Positions 5,746 through 5,800 of a DNA stretch of 5,800 nucleotides are shown one piece after another. The notes below the pieces were generated by a model. The model did not search any database, was not told the DNA's origin, and saw nothing but the letters and a program-made list of their open reading frames with translations. The DNA comes from Coriobacteriales bacterium. Its GTDB lineage: Bacteria; Actinomycetota; Coriobacteriia; Coriobacteriales; UBA8131. The stretch spans positions 1 to 5,800 of the forward strand of contig JAITTM010000077.1 in NCBI GenBank assembly GCA_031286975.1. The letters run 5' to 3'. The translations under genes and the position numbers were made by a program. The number at the start of each line of letters is the position of its first letter. Position 1 is the stretch's first letter.

Positions 5746-5800
5746 AGTGCATGGTTTGTGTAGTGTAATCTATCTTTTCTTGGTACTCGCCAAAATATCT
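5744..5800 (-). CDS. Possible C-terminus of a convergent gene (partial, unidentified)
   Basis: On the minus strand a frame entering from the right edge stays open for 18 codons (RYFGEYQEKIDYTTQTMH) and ends with TAA at 5746-5744, next to the bidirectional-looking terminator. The residue mix looks protein-like, and the position fits a convergent gene ending. However, 18 codons cannot prove coding, and another minus frame is also open here. The sequence is clearly more AT-rich than the rest of the window. No family can be assigned. Confidence 0.3.
   Translation of the reverse strand, partial: RYFGEYQEKIDYTTQTMH

Overview
This 5.8-kb window is high in GC and gene-dense. It most likely comes from a member of the class Coriobacteriia (Collinsella/Olsenella-like gut Actinobacteria). 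That guess rests on the style of the SecA sequence, the codon use, and a gut-type HTH/Ser-Thr kinase pair. It is an inference from memory of these families, not the result of a search.

Layout: (1) Positions 1-2671, minus strand: secA, the ATPase motor of the Sec protein-export pathway. About 890 codons are present and the gene runs off the left edge. (2) Positions 2672-2928: a 257-bp intergenic region that serves as the secA leader. It contains a likely terminator for the upstream gene, and I see no convincing secA promoter. (3) Positions 2929-3441, minus strand: a 170-residue protein with a Pro/Gln-rich N-terminus and a helix-turn-helix-like domain. (4) Positions 3442-3666: a 225-bp divergent control region with a good minus-strand promoter, a fair plus-strand promoter and two palindromes. 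(5) Positions 3667-5637, plus strand: a single-pass membrane Ser/Thr protein kinase of 656 residues. It has a cytoplasmic kinase domain, one membrane helix and an extracytoplasmic region of about seven propeller-like repeats (DUF5050-like). (6) Positions 5638-5800: a second copy of one palindrome, another stem-loop, a strong intrinsic terminator, and AT-rich sequence that may hold the 3' end of a convergent minus-strand gene.

The most interesting unit is the divergently transcribed HTH protein and sensor kinase. The likely reading is that the propeller senses something outside the cell and the kinase signals inward, with the HTH protein as a candidate partner or target. The kinase has an intact catalytic and activation-loop core (HRD, DFG, PPE), but its glycine loop is degenerate and its VAIK lysine position is occupied by Arg. 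A 21-bp element containing the palindrome GTCTGC-N5-GCAGAC flanks the kinase gene on both sides as a near-perfect direct repeat. It could be an operator, a recombination footprint or a dispersed repeat. secA looks like an unrelated housekeeping neighbour.
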